Both the position numbers and the translations under genes were made by a program. From assembly GCA_030765065.1 (NCBI GenBank), contig CM060985.1:9424001-9488000 (forward strand): a stretch of 64,000 bases of DNA. The letters run 5' to 3'. Under the pieces are notes generated by a model. The model saw only the letters and a list, made by a program, of their open reading frames with translations. It was not told the origin of the DNA and searched no databases. Below, piece by piece: positions 42,640-54,254 of the stretch. How positions within the stretch are numbered: the stretch's first letter is position 1; the number at the start of each line of letters is the position of its first letter. The stretch is from Deroplatys truncata. Lineage: Eukaryota; Arthropoda; Insecta; Mantodea; Mantidae.

Positions 42640-43752
42640 TAAGGTGCCATTGATTTGTTTCTCATGGTCATGCGAACGTATGGAATTTTAAAGTCAGCAG
42701 ATAGTGACCCATGTTTTAAACATTTGACTATCATTCCAATCTCTTGTACGTATAACAAAATGTGTAATGAAATGTTAACTTGAAATGGATAGAAAAACAA
42801 GCTTTTATAAGAGTACTTTGTAGAACAGTGGGTAGAGAAAGTCATGCGAGTTGCAGGCGTAAGAGTTTTTACTTTCTCTACCACATATGTAATAGGAGAT
42901 GTATTGCATTCCACCCCGAAAATTTGGTACCAAAATTTCACTGGAAATTATATTTTCAGACCCCCTGAATCCAAAAACAAAAAGCATTTTTAGATAAAGG
43001 TCTGTGTGTGTGCATGTGAACAGCATAACTCAAAAACGAAAAGTTGGAATAGATACCAAATTTGATATTTAAGTTCAGTATTTTCCAAAGATACAACAAA
43101 GAATTTTCAAGAAAATCCCCCCCCCTATCCCAACTACCCTTTACATGGAACATTTTTTCAAAATTTTTTATTTTTGTAAAAATGGCTCTAATGCTTTTGA
43201 TTAAGATAACGTACATTAAAGATGTTTATATGGCAAACGAAGTGTATATCTCCAATTTTCTGAGAATAGCCTGTGAAGACCTCTTCATCCTGAAGGAATT
43301 TTGTATAATTGTATATAATTGGTAAATGTTAAGTGATAGACGAAAATGTAGTGCACAAAAAATGTAGATCTCTTTAAAACACCAATTTATTCCAAATAAC
43401 CTTTTTTGTGGCATAAGCCATTTCTGAGATATCCATTATTAATGGTTCAACTGTTAAGTACTTTGTAATTGTATACTTATTCTTTGTAAGTCTTGTCAGC
43501 ATTCAGTTGTTTCTCGTGATTGCATGGAAACAGTGTGGGATTTTAAGGCCAGTGTATGTCCAGTTCTTAAACATTTCACTATTGCTATTCCCTGTGTACC
43601 TATAACGAAATGTATAATGTAGCTATTTCCGGAAAGGTTTATCTCAATTAAAGTGAAGTAGATAGAAAAATAAGCTTTCATAAGAATAGTTTGTACAGCC
43701 ACTAACAAATGACAGAGGGTAGGGAAAGTCATGTGAATGTAACATATTTGAT
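42640..43752 (+). repeat. Two Rep-A copies, tail half then full copy
   Basis: 42640-42860 is a tail ('gtttctcatggtcatgcg' to 'gggtagagaaagtcatgcg'). A nearly complete copy follows after a few bases, from 'actttctctaccacatatg' (42871) to 'gggaaagtcatgtgaatg' (43723-43740). This is a good site for defining the element ends. Confidence 0.8.
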
Positions 43753-44150
43753 TTTTTACTGATGGTCCACAAATGTCCAAACAAACTGGTGCTTCATATC
43801 AACTGTTTTTATTCTTACTATGTGATACATTCACATGACCTTCTCTATCCTCTCGCTTATTAGTTAGTATACAAACTATTCTTACTAAAGTTTATTTTCC
43901 TATCTATTTTTTTTAATCAAGATAAACCTTTTGGAAATAGCTACATTACTTTATGCATACAAAAGGAACAGCGATAGTCAAATGTTTAAGAACTGCATGC
44001 TCTATGCTGGCTTTAAAATTCCACACTGTTGTGAGAAACAACTGAATGACAGAGGGTAGAGAAAGTCATGTGAATGTAACACATTCGATTTTTTACTGAT
44101 GGTCCACAAATGTCCAAATAAACTGGTGCTTCATGTCAATTGTTTTTATT
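43753..44150. repeat. Duplicated flank and mixed Rep-A pieces
   Basis: A 55-bp segment starting 'actgatggtccacaaatgtc' occurs at about 43759-43813 and again at about 44094-44148, each time directly after a Rep-A tail. Between them is a minus Rep-A fragment (43825-44040). The arrangement indicates a local segmental duplication or template switch. Confidence 0.65.
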
Positions 44151-44479
44151 GTAAAATCTTCAGATTTTGATGGAGAAATTTAAGAAATTCAGCAATTCAG
44201 AATCTTTTATATTGCATTTCACAGTTTCAACAAGAGGTTATATTCTGTGATTGTAGAGCAGTTATACCGATGAGGCATGGACTCATGAAAGGAAGGTCTG
44301 CAGTACAAATTCTGCCAGAACCATTCTCTCTGACACGTGTTTTCAGTCCTCCTAACTGACAAATGCCAGGGAGGTACTTAGACCTAGAACGTTTCCTTTC
44401 CCAATTATTATCATCAGTGTCACAGCTATGGTGCCATACTATGTGGTAAGAACTGGCATTAAATATTACTAAAAGAAAA
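44151..44479. other. Unclassified, possibly SINE-like
   Basis: A stretch with 'gtagagcagttataccgatgag' and 'gcagtacaaattctgcc' faintly resembles a degraded tRNA-derived head, but boxes A and B are not convincing. Confidence 0.25.
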
Positions 44480-45285
44480 ATCTATTCACATGACCTTCTC
44501 TATCCTCTATCACTTATTAGTTAGTATACAAGTTATTCTTACTAAAGTTTATTTTCCTATTTTGTTTTAATCAAGATAAACTTTCGGAAATAGCTACATT
44601 ACTTTATGCATACAAAAGGAACAGCGACAGTCAAATGTTTAAGAACTGGATGCTCTACGCTGGCCTTAAAATTCCATGCAATCACGAGAAACAACTGAAT
44701 GTTGACACAGCTTTAAGAGAATGACCAAGAAATGAACAATTCAAACCTTTAATAAGGATATCTCAGAAATGGCTTATGCCACAAAAAAGCATTTTTTAAA
44801 TAAATTGTGTGTTTTAAAGAGATCTACATTTCTTGTGTAGTACGTTTTTGTCTATCACTTAACGTTTACCAGTTATACAACATTATACAAAATTCCTTCC
44901 GAATGAAGAGGACTTCACAGGCTATTCCCAGAAAATTCAAGATATACATTTTATTTGCCATGTAAATATCTTTAATATATGGTGTTTTCATTAAAATCAT
45001 TACAGCCATTTTTTAGAAAATCAAAAATTTTGAAAAAATACTCCATGTAAAGGTTAGTTGGAGTGGGAGGGATTTTCTTGAAAATCTTTGTGTCGTATCT
45101 TTGGAAGATATAACTTGAATAGCAAGTTTGATGTTTATCTGACTTTTCGTTTTTGGGTTATGCTGTTCACACATGTTTCCAAAACGGCTTTATTTGAATT
45201 AAGGGGCCCTCGAACTATGTATTTCCGGTGAAGTCTTGGTATTGAATTTTTGGGTGGAATGCAATACTAGGTATGTGGTAGAGAA
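44480..45285 (-). repeat. Rep-A copy, near full length, minus
   Basis: 'cacatgaccttctctatcc', 'gcatacaaaaggaacagcg', 'gaggacttcacaggctattc', 'ggagtgggagggattttc', 'tttttgggtggaatgcaata', ending at 'tatgtggtagagaaata'. Confidence 0.8.
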
Positions 45286-45547
45286 ATAAAAGGAAGACAG
45301 CAGCTATTTCTTCTATAACCTGTCAACTAAAAGCAAATCATTGATTACCACAAAACGATATAAAAATTAACTCCTGAGGGTGTCATCTTTTAATTGTTGC
45401 ATCATAGACAATGCTAACATGTACATAAATCCTTATTATGAGTTCCAAATTATGAAAATGCATCTTTATTGTGTCATTTTATGCTATTTTCTATTTTAGT
45501 GCTTTTTTCCTCCAATTTTACATCATTATATAAAGAGATTTTATATT

Positions 45548-45811
45548 CTCAATTTTTGAAGATTTAGAAGCTTGTAACAGTGATGTGTCATAATTTAAAA
45601 TAGAGAGTTGAGGGTTGTTACACTACATCACTATGATATTCTTACTTGAACGCGTTTCGGGAGACGGCTTGTTCCCATCGTCAGCATTTTCTCTCAACTC
45701 CAGTTTCCAGTTGAGAGAAAATGCTGACGATGGGAACAAGCCGTCTCCCGAAACGCGTTCAAGTAAGAATATCATAGTGATGTAGTATAACAACCCTCAA
45801 CTCTCTATTTT
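45548..45811. mobile_element. Long palindromic hairpin element with hammerhead-like core, copy 3
   Basis: 264 bp between exact 12-bp duplications AGATTTTATATT (45536-45547 and 45812-45823). A leader of about 50 nt resembles the leader of copy 1. A nearly perfect palindrome follows, 45597-45811, with arms of about 101 nt and a tiny loop around 'ctccagtttccag'. Each arm carries CTGACGATGGGA, CTCCC and GAAACGCGTTC in opposite orientation. The near identity of the arms and the intact duplication indicate a young insertion. Confidence 0.75.
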
Positions 45812-45823
45812 AGATTTTATATT

Positions 45824-46399
45824 ACTGACTTTTTACAAAAGTATAACTTTTCAAGCACCAGAAACTACTATAGAACTGAAAAATAACGTTGTACATATTT
45901 TATGCATTCTTGGGGGAAAAAATGTTTCTATTTAATGGTTGATTGATTAATTTATGTTTAATGGAGGGTCTTATCTGCAGCCCTGCACTGAACCCTCTGT
46001 GGCTTATTGTACAGTTTTACTACTTGGTTAATCCTAATAATTGAGGTGTATACATTTAAAAGGCTCCATTAGGCCTTTTATTGGGTTTTTCTATTTATTT
46101 TATGTCACTTTAACTACATGGTCATACTCTGATGGATCTATTAGATACCTCTTGGATCAGTGTGTGGTGGACAGTTAGCCTTCTAGGTCTCATCCCTGTC
46201 ATGTGTCCACAGAAGCCTTAGGCACAACAACTGTACACATGTGGACTAAAACAAATGAATGCAAATAAACTATTTTCTTCTAAAACTGCAACACTTGTAT
46301 AAAACAAAATGAAATTAATATCGGATGTATGAACACTCAGCACGAATAACTACCCTCATTCTTGAGCATAGATGAAATTAAATCCATGCAATAACATGG
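45824..46399. other. No gene seen
   Basis: Unclassified sequence between a hairpin element and a Tc1-like remnant. Confidence 0.4.
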
Positions 46400-47260
46400 A
46401 CGAAAAGCTACACTATCTCATGCTTCTTGAATTTGTGCCCTGAAGCCATCTTTTGTCCTTCAGGCATCTGAAGGGAAATTTGAGCACAGTCTCTCTTTCA
46501 CCTCAGCCCACACATTTTAGTCTGGTGAACAGGGAGGCCAGTCTAACACATATCCTGCCTCTCTGAGAACCAGTTTGAAATCTTTCGACTTAGACAGGAT
46601 GATTATCCTGTATGAATTCAACAATTTTCCATCAGGATATCTCATCCTCACAGAAAGAATCAAAATATTCTCAAGTATTACCGTGTATTGTGTATCATCA
46701 AGCTGCCACAGCACACCTAGATCGTCCCTTGATATCCAGCCATAATAAAATTGTGAATTACGTATTTTACATCATCTGGACTCCTTTGAGACAATCCACT
46801 GTCCCTTACATGTCACCTCATTTGAGAATATCATGTTATCCCAGTTGCAGTAAGCATTTTCCTGTACAAACACAAGGTGAAACGATATATGATCGCCTGT
46901 CAAGAAATCCTGCGTTGTTTACACATCACAGATTTGTTTGAGCTGATCCAGGAATTATGAATGTGCCTTCATTTCAGAAGCAGTTTGGAAACAGCTCCTC
47001 TCTGCTACTGCAATTAAAAGCTGCATCCATTTCAGGAGTGGACTTCTTCCTGAACCAGAACGACAGTGTTCAATCCCACCTCTGCAGCACTGTAGTTGCA
47101 AGAGTCCAATATGAGCTGCAGCTTCACGAGCTTGCTACATTGATTAGTGCAAGGATAGACTACCTTATGTCTTTGTGTGTTCTGCCATTTTCAAATGCGG
47201 TGTGATTCACTGAAAGAGAACCTATTCAGGCCTGATGCGTTTGTGCACCCTTTTGCACAT
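46400..47260 (-). mobile_element. Tc1-like transposon remnant
   Basis: The - strand holds pieces of a Tc1-family transposase: FYYGWISRDDLGVLWQ near 46710-46760, then TVILENILILSVRMRYPDGK near 46630-46690, and the DWPP.SPD and NVWAEVK motifs near 46490-46535. The order matches insect Tc1-like transposases (WGWISYDGAGVLW...ILENVMLPSVRMLYPEG...WPPKSPDLNPIENVWAEVK). Multiple frame breaks; ends not identified. Confidence 0.65.
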
Positions 47261-47879
47261 CACGTGGTTTGCAGTAGGTAAAATAAACCCTTAAAGAAGA
47301 ATTATAATAACTATTCTATTATTAACTTTACCAAATGCTGTGTATGAAATGCATACATTGAAAATAAGTAATCCCTATGTGTTGATTAAACATTAACAGA
47401 AGAAAGAGTGTTTGCAAGAAGCAAACCTGTGGTCTTAATCACACAAGTATGCTACGCTTTGCCACAGAGAAGACATGTGTGGTAATGCCATACAACAACT
47501 TGCTGCGTATCGTGAATGGTATAAATAGTGTGCTGTGCCAAGTAGGACTCATTTTTTTTGTTCCCCTCTGCTTCTACATGTGCTGGGTAGAAGACAGGTT
47601 TCATTTTTACTATTGTTTTAGACTTAAGCTGGAACTTTGAGTTCTGTATCCAATCTGGTGACTGAGAAAAGAAACCAGATTGGTTGCCTGCAGGTTCTGA
47701 ACCCGAGACCTCCCAAATGCAAACACAATGTTGTCACATAAGACAACCCTCTCAGATTAATAGGTTTTTTTGTGATACTATATTCTCTGTTTTAACTGTT
47801 CAACCTGGATATACCAATATTGAGTGTATGGTCAGACCTAATGAATACTCAATATTGCTCTTTCTCTCCATTTAAGGTA
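47261..47879. other. No gene supported; possible SINE-like piece
   Basis: Short frames only. On the - strand near 47690-47710 a 'ggtctcgggttcagaacc' box B-like segment hints at a degraded tRNA-derived repeat. Confidence 0.3.
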
Positions 47880-48650
47880 ACTCTGAGGTCTCGAGAAGAC
47901 TGGATGAAAGGAATTGCACCTGATAAAGAATGTACCAACTTGTGTGGTTCACAGACGGATCCCCTATAGGGACACAGGCATACATAGCCTATCTCCAAGG
48001 ACAAATATTAATATAAACCTTGGGAAATGTTGCACAGTTTTTGAGGCAGAAGTATCTGCTATCTTGAGCTGTGCTCTAACAGGTCTCGAGAAAGGTTACT
48101 GTGGCAAATCCTTACAGACCAGGTAAAATCAAAACTGGTATGGGAATGCCTAAATGTCCTAACTGCCTTGTCATCTTGCAAAAGGCTTGAAATGTGGTGG
48201 GTGCCGGGGTATCAGGGCATTTATAGAAATGAAAAAGCTGCTCAGTTGGCTGAAAGGGATACCGAAGAATATCCTATGTTGGCCCTGAATTGATGATTGG
48301 AATCAATACATGCACTACCAAAACCTCGGTAGAGGCATAGATTAGGGAAAAAACATCAACTCAGGTGGCAAACCTATCCTGGACATAGGCAAGCCAGGTC
48401 CATGCAACACTCCTGAGATTGGATAGAACATCGATAAGGAAAGTAGTTGCATTAATTTGTGAACATCTATGTAAAGTAGGACTGAACCCATACCTCACAT
48501 ACTCTCTGTAACTACTGCCCATTCCTGGCAAGAAAGAGGCTCAACTCTTTTGGGAAACAATAAGGGCATAGTTTCCAATGGGGTTGCACAATAAGCCTTT
48601 TAGCCTGACATGTAGGTCAGCAAAACTACTAAAAAAAGTTTAATATTTGA
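47880..48650 (+). mobile_element. LINE fragment, RNase H region
   Basis: The + strand shows LGKCCTVFEAEVSAILSCAL around 48020-48075 and, in another frame, WWVPGYQGIYRNEKAAQLAE near 48200-48255. These are the E/D and H-D parts of a LINE RNase H domain. Different family from the copy at 39765. Frame broken several times. Confidence 0.6.
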
Positions 48651-49009
48651 TATTTTCCTGGTTTATAGCCCCAAAAGACATGTATTTTTACCTTTAGCAA
48701 ATGTTTTACATTCAAAAATTAAATACGAGGCCGATTCTTCCCTGTTCATTACAGATACTTTCCTAAAATTTCCATCACCAGCCATGAACCTTGTCAACTT
48801 AGTTTTAGGAATTCACGTTTACATGGTTCCATCATCATATAGTTTACCATGTTTCTGTGTCAGTGTGTTCCTGCAGCTTTGCAAAGCCCATTTTAACCGC
48901 TGTTTTAATTATACCTAATCAGGGGTGTCCCCCCTCCCCAATTTTTCTGAGAGCTCAATTTCAATTATTTTGTTCTTTGTTAAGCCGCTTCACAAATGAG
49001 CTGTCTTCA

Positions 49010-49245
49010 AGGTAAAATGGTAGCTATTGGGATAATGTATACATAAAAGCTTAAACAAATACTTTGAAAGTTAAAATTAATAGAGATTGTAATAATAAAA
49101 AAAGCTATAAATAAAATAATATTTGACAGGTGGTGTGTTTTATTACTTGGTATTTCAATGTATTCTATTGCACCTATCTAAATAAACCAATATAGTAAAT
49201 GTAATAATGCTATATGTTCTGAGCAACTACATACCTACCTTAGTT
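49010..49245 (+). repeat. Dispersed repeat, pair member 1
   Basis: Matches 53215-53480 in the same orientation: 'aaaagcttaaa', 'tttgaaagttaaaat', 'ctgacaggtggtgt'-like block, 'tttattacttggtatttcaa', 'aaccaatatagtaaatgtaa'. Unknown family. Confidence 0.7.
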
Positions 49246-49429
49246 GCTTTTATACAGGGTGTCTGGCATATGCATTTAACATTGCAACAATGATCACAGT
49301 ATTAGGTTAGATTAAATTGTGTACAGATGGCAACGTGGTTCTCTATGTTCTTCGACTGGCTGAAGTAAAATCTGTGAAGCATGTACAACAAACTTTTTGC
49401 CATGAGTTTAACCTTGGCCACCATGACTG

Positions 49430-50140
49430 TGTGTAAGAGGGAGAGAGAACAGCATAACTCAAAAACGAAAAGCGGTTAAACACAAAACTTGGGATTTAAA
49501 ATTTTGCATCTTACAGAGATGGAACACACAATATTTTCAGGCTGACCCCGTAGCTGTCAGTAGAGCACCTACCTGCTGTGCGAAGGCCCCGATGGGGTGG
49601 GTCTCTAGCCAAGATCCTCCCCAGAGTCTGGAAGTGTGATCTAATGATAAAAACCCAAAAAGTGCAAGAAACCCACAGACAAGAGAATATGAGTTAACAC
49701 CATTGTGAATAGGCAGTAAGTTCTAAAGGAAAGGCCGCCAATAAGACCAATGCAGTTAAAGACGGGGTATAAATGGAACTTAAAAAAAGGAAAATTTGCC
49801 ATTTTTCATTTTCTCAAAAATGGTTCTAATAGTTTGGATTAAAATAACATGTTAAAGATATTTACATGACAAATAAAATGTATATATTGAATTTTTGGGG
49901 AATAGCCTGTGAAATCCTCTTCATTCTGAATGACTTTTGTATAATTGTAAACTGTCAGAGATATACAAAACGTTACTACACAAGTAATGTCGATTTCGTT
50001 CAAGCACACAATTTGTGCCAAAAATTTTTTTGCAGAGTAAACAATTTCTGAGATATTGTTATTGGTTTGAATTTTTGGCAATACTCCCATATTTATCAAT
50101 GGCTTGGAATCACTATACTCATATAACATACAGATATTTT
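49430..50140 (+). repeat. Rep-A copy split by a SINE-like insertion
   Basis: 'gaacagcataactcaaaaac' at 49449, insertion, then 'tttctcaaaaatggttctaa' onward to 'caatttctgagatattg' and beyond. Confidence 0.7.
49541..49790 (+). mobile_element. tRNA-derived SINE-like insertion
   Basis: About 250 bp inserted into Rep-A. It begins 'ggctgaccccgtagctgtca' with a box A-like TAGCTGTCAGTAGAGC and a weak box B region ('gggtgggtctctagcc'), followed by a body and a short A-rich end. Single copy in this window, so the family is not confirmed. Confidence 0.5.
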
Positions 50141-50569
50141 ATTTTATTCCAGAACACAGATGTCATACATTCTAACAACTAATCACAATTTTTTAAGACC
50201 GTTCATTATAAACAAATAGTATGTGGATCACACCCAAGGCATTTCTGCTGCCAACATTCAGCAGCTCTAAGGCACAAAGTGTAGCCAAGGGATTGAGGGT
50301 CCTAAGCTGCAAAGCATAGGGATGTTTGTTTGTTTTTTTTTTATAAGAGGAGGAGTGGCTGCAACTGTGGAGCAACAGGATCAGTATAGTGAAACCCTCA
50401 AAGATCCTCATACCATTTTCAAATGTTGGCCACATTGATTTAGCAGCTTCCAGTGCTTTCTGCTGTATAAGTGTCATGACTGGGAGGGTCGGCCACATCA
50501 TATCATCTGAGCAACATCTAGTGATTCGCTCCTTCCTTTAACATTCTGGATTATTCTATACGCACTTTT

Positions 50570-50885
50570 TATTGGATTTATTAAGTAAAAACTTAATTGA
50601 AGTGGTACCGAATTTTTAAATCCCTATACTTTTATCAAATTGGAAGTTATCATTTGCTTCTTATGTTCATGCAAAGAGTACGGAATTTCAAAGCCATTAT
50701 ATAATGACCTTCTTTTAAAAGATTTTACTATCACTTAGTGCCTACTGTATTCCTTTTATACCTACAAGGAAATATGTAATAAAACCATTTGTATAAATGT
50801 TTATCTTGATTAACACGAAGTACATAGAAGAATAGTTAGTGAGTAGAGAAAGTCACATGAATACATCTCATGAGTTTTCAAAAGT
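50570..50885 (+). repeat. Rep-A tail half
   Basis: 'gttcatgcaaagagtacgg', 'tcttgattaacacgaagtac', 'gagtagagaaagtcacatga'. About 430 bp of unclassified sequence (50141-50569) separates it from the preceding piece of Rep-A. Confidence 0.65.
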
Positions 50886-51479
50886 CGTCACAGATAATAT
50901 GTAGAGGATGATTTCCCAGAGTTAATAAAACCTTGCAGCAGATGTTTTAAACCTAGTCAACAGCTCAGTAAAATTTACAATGGAAACCAAAGCTACAACT
51001 AGGGCATTGAGGGCAAACCCTTTTTTTATTTAGTGTCAGAAGACGAGGCCCAACAGAAAATATGTTCATTATGGGTCATTGTAAGTCAGAAAATGTTGAG
51101 CTTTATTTGTCCTTTTTTGGCATTTTTTTTGTAACTTTACCTCTTTCAACTGCATTTTTTCTGCCCAGTAGAGTCTAGTCTAAGTTTGAACTTTTTTAAA
51201 CAAATACACATTGGAGTTGTGTGCAGAACTGTTAAGACTGGCAACAGCAGGTATTTTTCTCTAACAGTATATTGAGAGGACCGCTTCTATTGTATTCATG
51301 TCATTAGGGGTGACTTCCTACAAGAAACTAGTGCAACCTCGCTAAATATCCCATTATTTTTCACCATCATCGTTACACTGATCTCAAGCAGGGGGTTGGT
51401 TGTATTCACATCTTATGTTTGACTGCAGTTTCACAGTTTGTGGAAGAAATCCAGACTGTAAACATGCCTAAATCTAAGC

Positions 51480-52870
51480 CTATAAAACTTCTTTTTGCGA
51501 CAGCTTGTATCTGAGTTTGGAGCAGAGGTATTTTCCACTGATGGAAGTATTCTTTTCTGCAGATATTGCAAGCTCAAAGTTAGTGCAGAAAAGCAGTTCC
51601 ATGTCCAACATCACACGAGAGCAGTCTCCAGGGCTACGGAGGACAAACAGAAATCACAACTTCTGTTAGGACAAAGTGGTAGTGAATATTCTAAGCCGTC
51701 TCTGTTTTACAAAGAACTTTCCAGTGCCTTAGTTAGCGCTAATATTCCATTAACAAAGATATGCAATGAATCCTTCAAAACATTTTTAGAACAGTATATT
51801 AATCGGAACATTCCTGACGAGTTTACCCTTGGGAAGCAGTACGTGCACAGCTGCTATGAAGACGTGATTGAAAAAAATCTGTGACTATACGTTGCAGATG
51901 TCAATATTTGTGTCCATTGATGAAGTGGGTTGCTCCATTGCAAATGTGATTGTTGGTACGTTAGGGGAGGACAAACCTGGGAAAATATTTCTCCTCGCAA
52001 TGGAAATCCTGGAGTGAATTACAAAACCATTTGCTGAGCTGTTTGACAAAAGCCTCTTTCTCTTGTGGCCTCACGGAATAAAACACAATGTTCTGCCTTT
52101 TCTCACCAATGCAGCACCATACATAGGAAAGGCAGTTAAAGCATTTTATCCAAAGTTGGTTTATTAACCTGCCTAGCACATCTTTGCATCGAGTCAGTGA
52201 AGAAGTGCAAAACGTTTTCCAGATGTTGACAAACTTGTGTCCAGTGTTAGGAAAGTGTTCTTAAAATCCCTATCTAGAGTGCAACATTTTTGCGAGAATA
52301 CTCTACCTCCAGAAGCAGTGCTGACACAGTGGGTACTTTGTTAAGCGCTTGCATGTATTATTGCATTTATTTTGATTGATAGCTTGGGTAGAGATGCTGC
52401 TTCCATTGTCACATTGCAAGATCTAATGGCTAAACCTCAGCTGAAGGGCAGCCTGGTGTACATTAACAGCATTTCTGCTCATTTAGTGACAGCCTTGGAA
52501 AACATAACGAAACATTTATTCAATGCTCTCAAAGGTGAGTGATGTACAGCAATAATTGGAACAATGTGAAGGTGAAGCTGGAAAAACAGTCAGCCAGAAG
52601 ATGAAACTAGGGGTATGAAACCATGCGCAAGATAAGTGAAATATTGAAAGGAAAAAACTGTAATGTGAGCACTTTTGAACAGGAATTTTCTCCACGAGAT
52701 CTCACTTGCTTCAAATATGCACCAATGACTTCCGTTGATGTGGAGAGAAGTTTCTCAATGTTCCACAACCGACGATCCTTTACACCTAAGAACCTGGAGA
52801 TGACTATTGTGATATACCAACTTAGGTATGGTTTCTGAAATTCCAATTTCTGTAACCCTGTGTGGTTAGG
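51480..52870 (+). mobile_element. hAT-like / CGBP1-type transposase remnant
   Basis: The frame 51495-51884 reads FGAEVFSTDGSILFCRYCKL with a C-x2-C zinc-finger start and SALVSANIPLTKICNESFKT. After several breaks the 3' end (52621-52838) reads ISEILKGKNCNVSTFEQEFS and FKYAPMTSVDVERSFSMFHN. The SVDVERSFS block is the hAT dimerisation-region signature found in CGBP1-like insect transposase-derived proteins. Intronless, with many stops in the middle: a pseudogene or dead transposon. Confidence 0.7.
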
Positions 52871-53214
52871 CCAAATATGATTCTAGTTTTACTTCAATTT
52901 CTTTCTCCAGGATGTCCATTGTGGCTTTGCTGAATTCAGAAGAAACATTTCTTTCATGTATTTTTGAAACACTGTGTTCATTAAATATATAATTGAAACT
53001 GACATTACAAAATAATTTGGATAATCTTTTTACGTCCTTTTTTCTTATCCATAGGTCCTTTTGTAGGATATTTTTAGGTCTTCAACTTCCGAGCTGTACT
53101 AACAACCAACTCCCATTTTTACTTTGTGCCGCATACCAGTAGGTAGAGGAAGTATTGCAGTATACCTGGGCTACCCCTAATTTAAAGTACGTAGTTCCTT
53201 TTTTATACCACTGG
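52871..53214. other. No gene seen
   Basis: Unclassified; a small Rep-A-like head may begin near 53140 ('gtaggtagaggaagtattgc'). Confidence 0.4.
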
Positions 53215-53480
53215 AAAGCTTCTCAAAGGGGCTAGGTACCATAGCAGCTATTGTGATACTGGTACACAATAAAAGCTTAAATAAATAATTTGAAAGTTAA
53301 AATCAATAAAATAAATTTTAATATTTACAACAAAAATCACAAACAAAAATATCTGACAGGTGGTGTATTTTATTACTTGGTATTTCAATGTATCCTATTG
53401 TATCTCCCTAAATAGAACAATATAGCAAATGTAATAACACTATACGACTACATACTTACCTATACTTTTATACATTTCCA
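53215..53480 (+). repeat. Dispersed repeat, pair member 2
   Basis: Same family as 49010-49245, same orientation, about 4.2 kb apart. Similarity includes 'tgacaggtggtgtattttat' and the flanking 'aaatgtaataacactata'. Confidence 0.7.
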
Positions 53481-53859
53481 AAGTTATCATTTGATACACC
53501 ACATTATACTGTACAGTATGACTAATTATACTTAAAATTACTTTTTGGGCAGATTTAGATTAACAAACTGAGTTAACAATTACAGTACTCTATTAAAGAT
53601 TGTAATAAGCATCTTTATAATACCTGCGTTAATTTACTTCAACATTTTTTAATTCCCCCCAAAAATGTTCCTGATAGCGCCACTTGCATCATGATTCCCT
53701 CCACCATGGGCAGTCCTGCATTATACCCAAAAAATTTGATGTTTAATTTCACCAGAAATGCATACTTTGAGATCCCCCTGAAGGTCCATGTGTATGTATG
53801 TGTGTTTCTGTGAGCAGTAAACTCAAAAATGAAATGTAGGATAAATACCAAACATGGTA

Positions 53860-54125
53860 GGGACGTTCTTCCTTTCCAACCTTGTCTTAAACACGGCTGG
53901 TGTGGAAGAGCAATTAATTGGTTAAACTATGAAACCTGCGACTTACAACACTGCGGTATGTCATCTCAAAATAATTTTAGATCTCCTTGTGGTTTACTGA
54001 AAAAAAATGGAGTCAGTTGGGGAATTTTAGCATGTTGCCATGGTAGCTTAGTTGGCTAGAGCAACCACATGGAAACCGGAAGATCCATGGTTCAAATTCT
54101 GGCTATGCCAATGAATTTTTCTGTG
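53860..54125 (+). mobile_element. SINE-1 copy nested in Rep-A
   Basis: The tRNA-like head has a box A-like TAGCTTAGTTGGCTAGAGC at about 54045-54063 and a box B-like CATGGTTCAAATTCTGG at 54087-54103, then 'ctatgccaatgaatttttc'. It is preceded by the 'aaacacggctggtgtggaag' and 'gatctccttgtggttta' blocks shared with the pair at 56.2 kb. Confidence 0.65.
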
Positions 54126-54254
54126 AAGTTCAATACCTTTCAATGATGCAACTGAAGATTTTTAAGAAAATCCTGCACCCCAAACTACCCTTTACATGAA
54201 AAATGTTTCATTATTTTTTCAAAAATGGCTACAATAATGTTTACTAAAATGACA

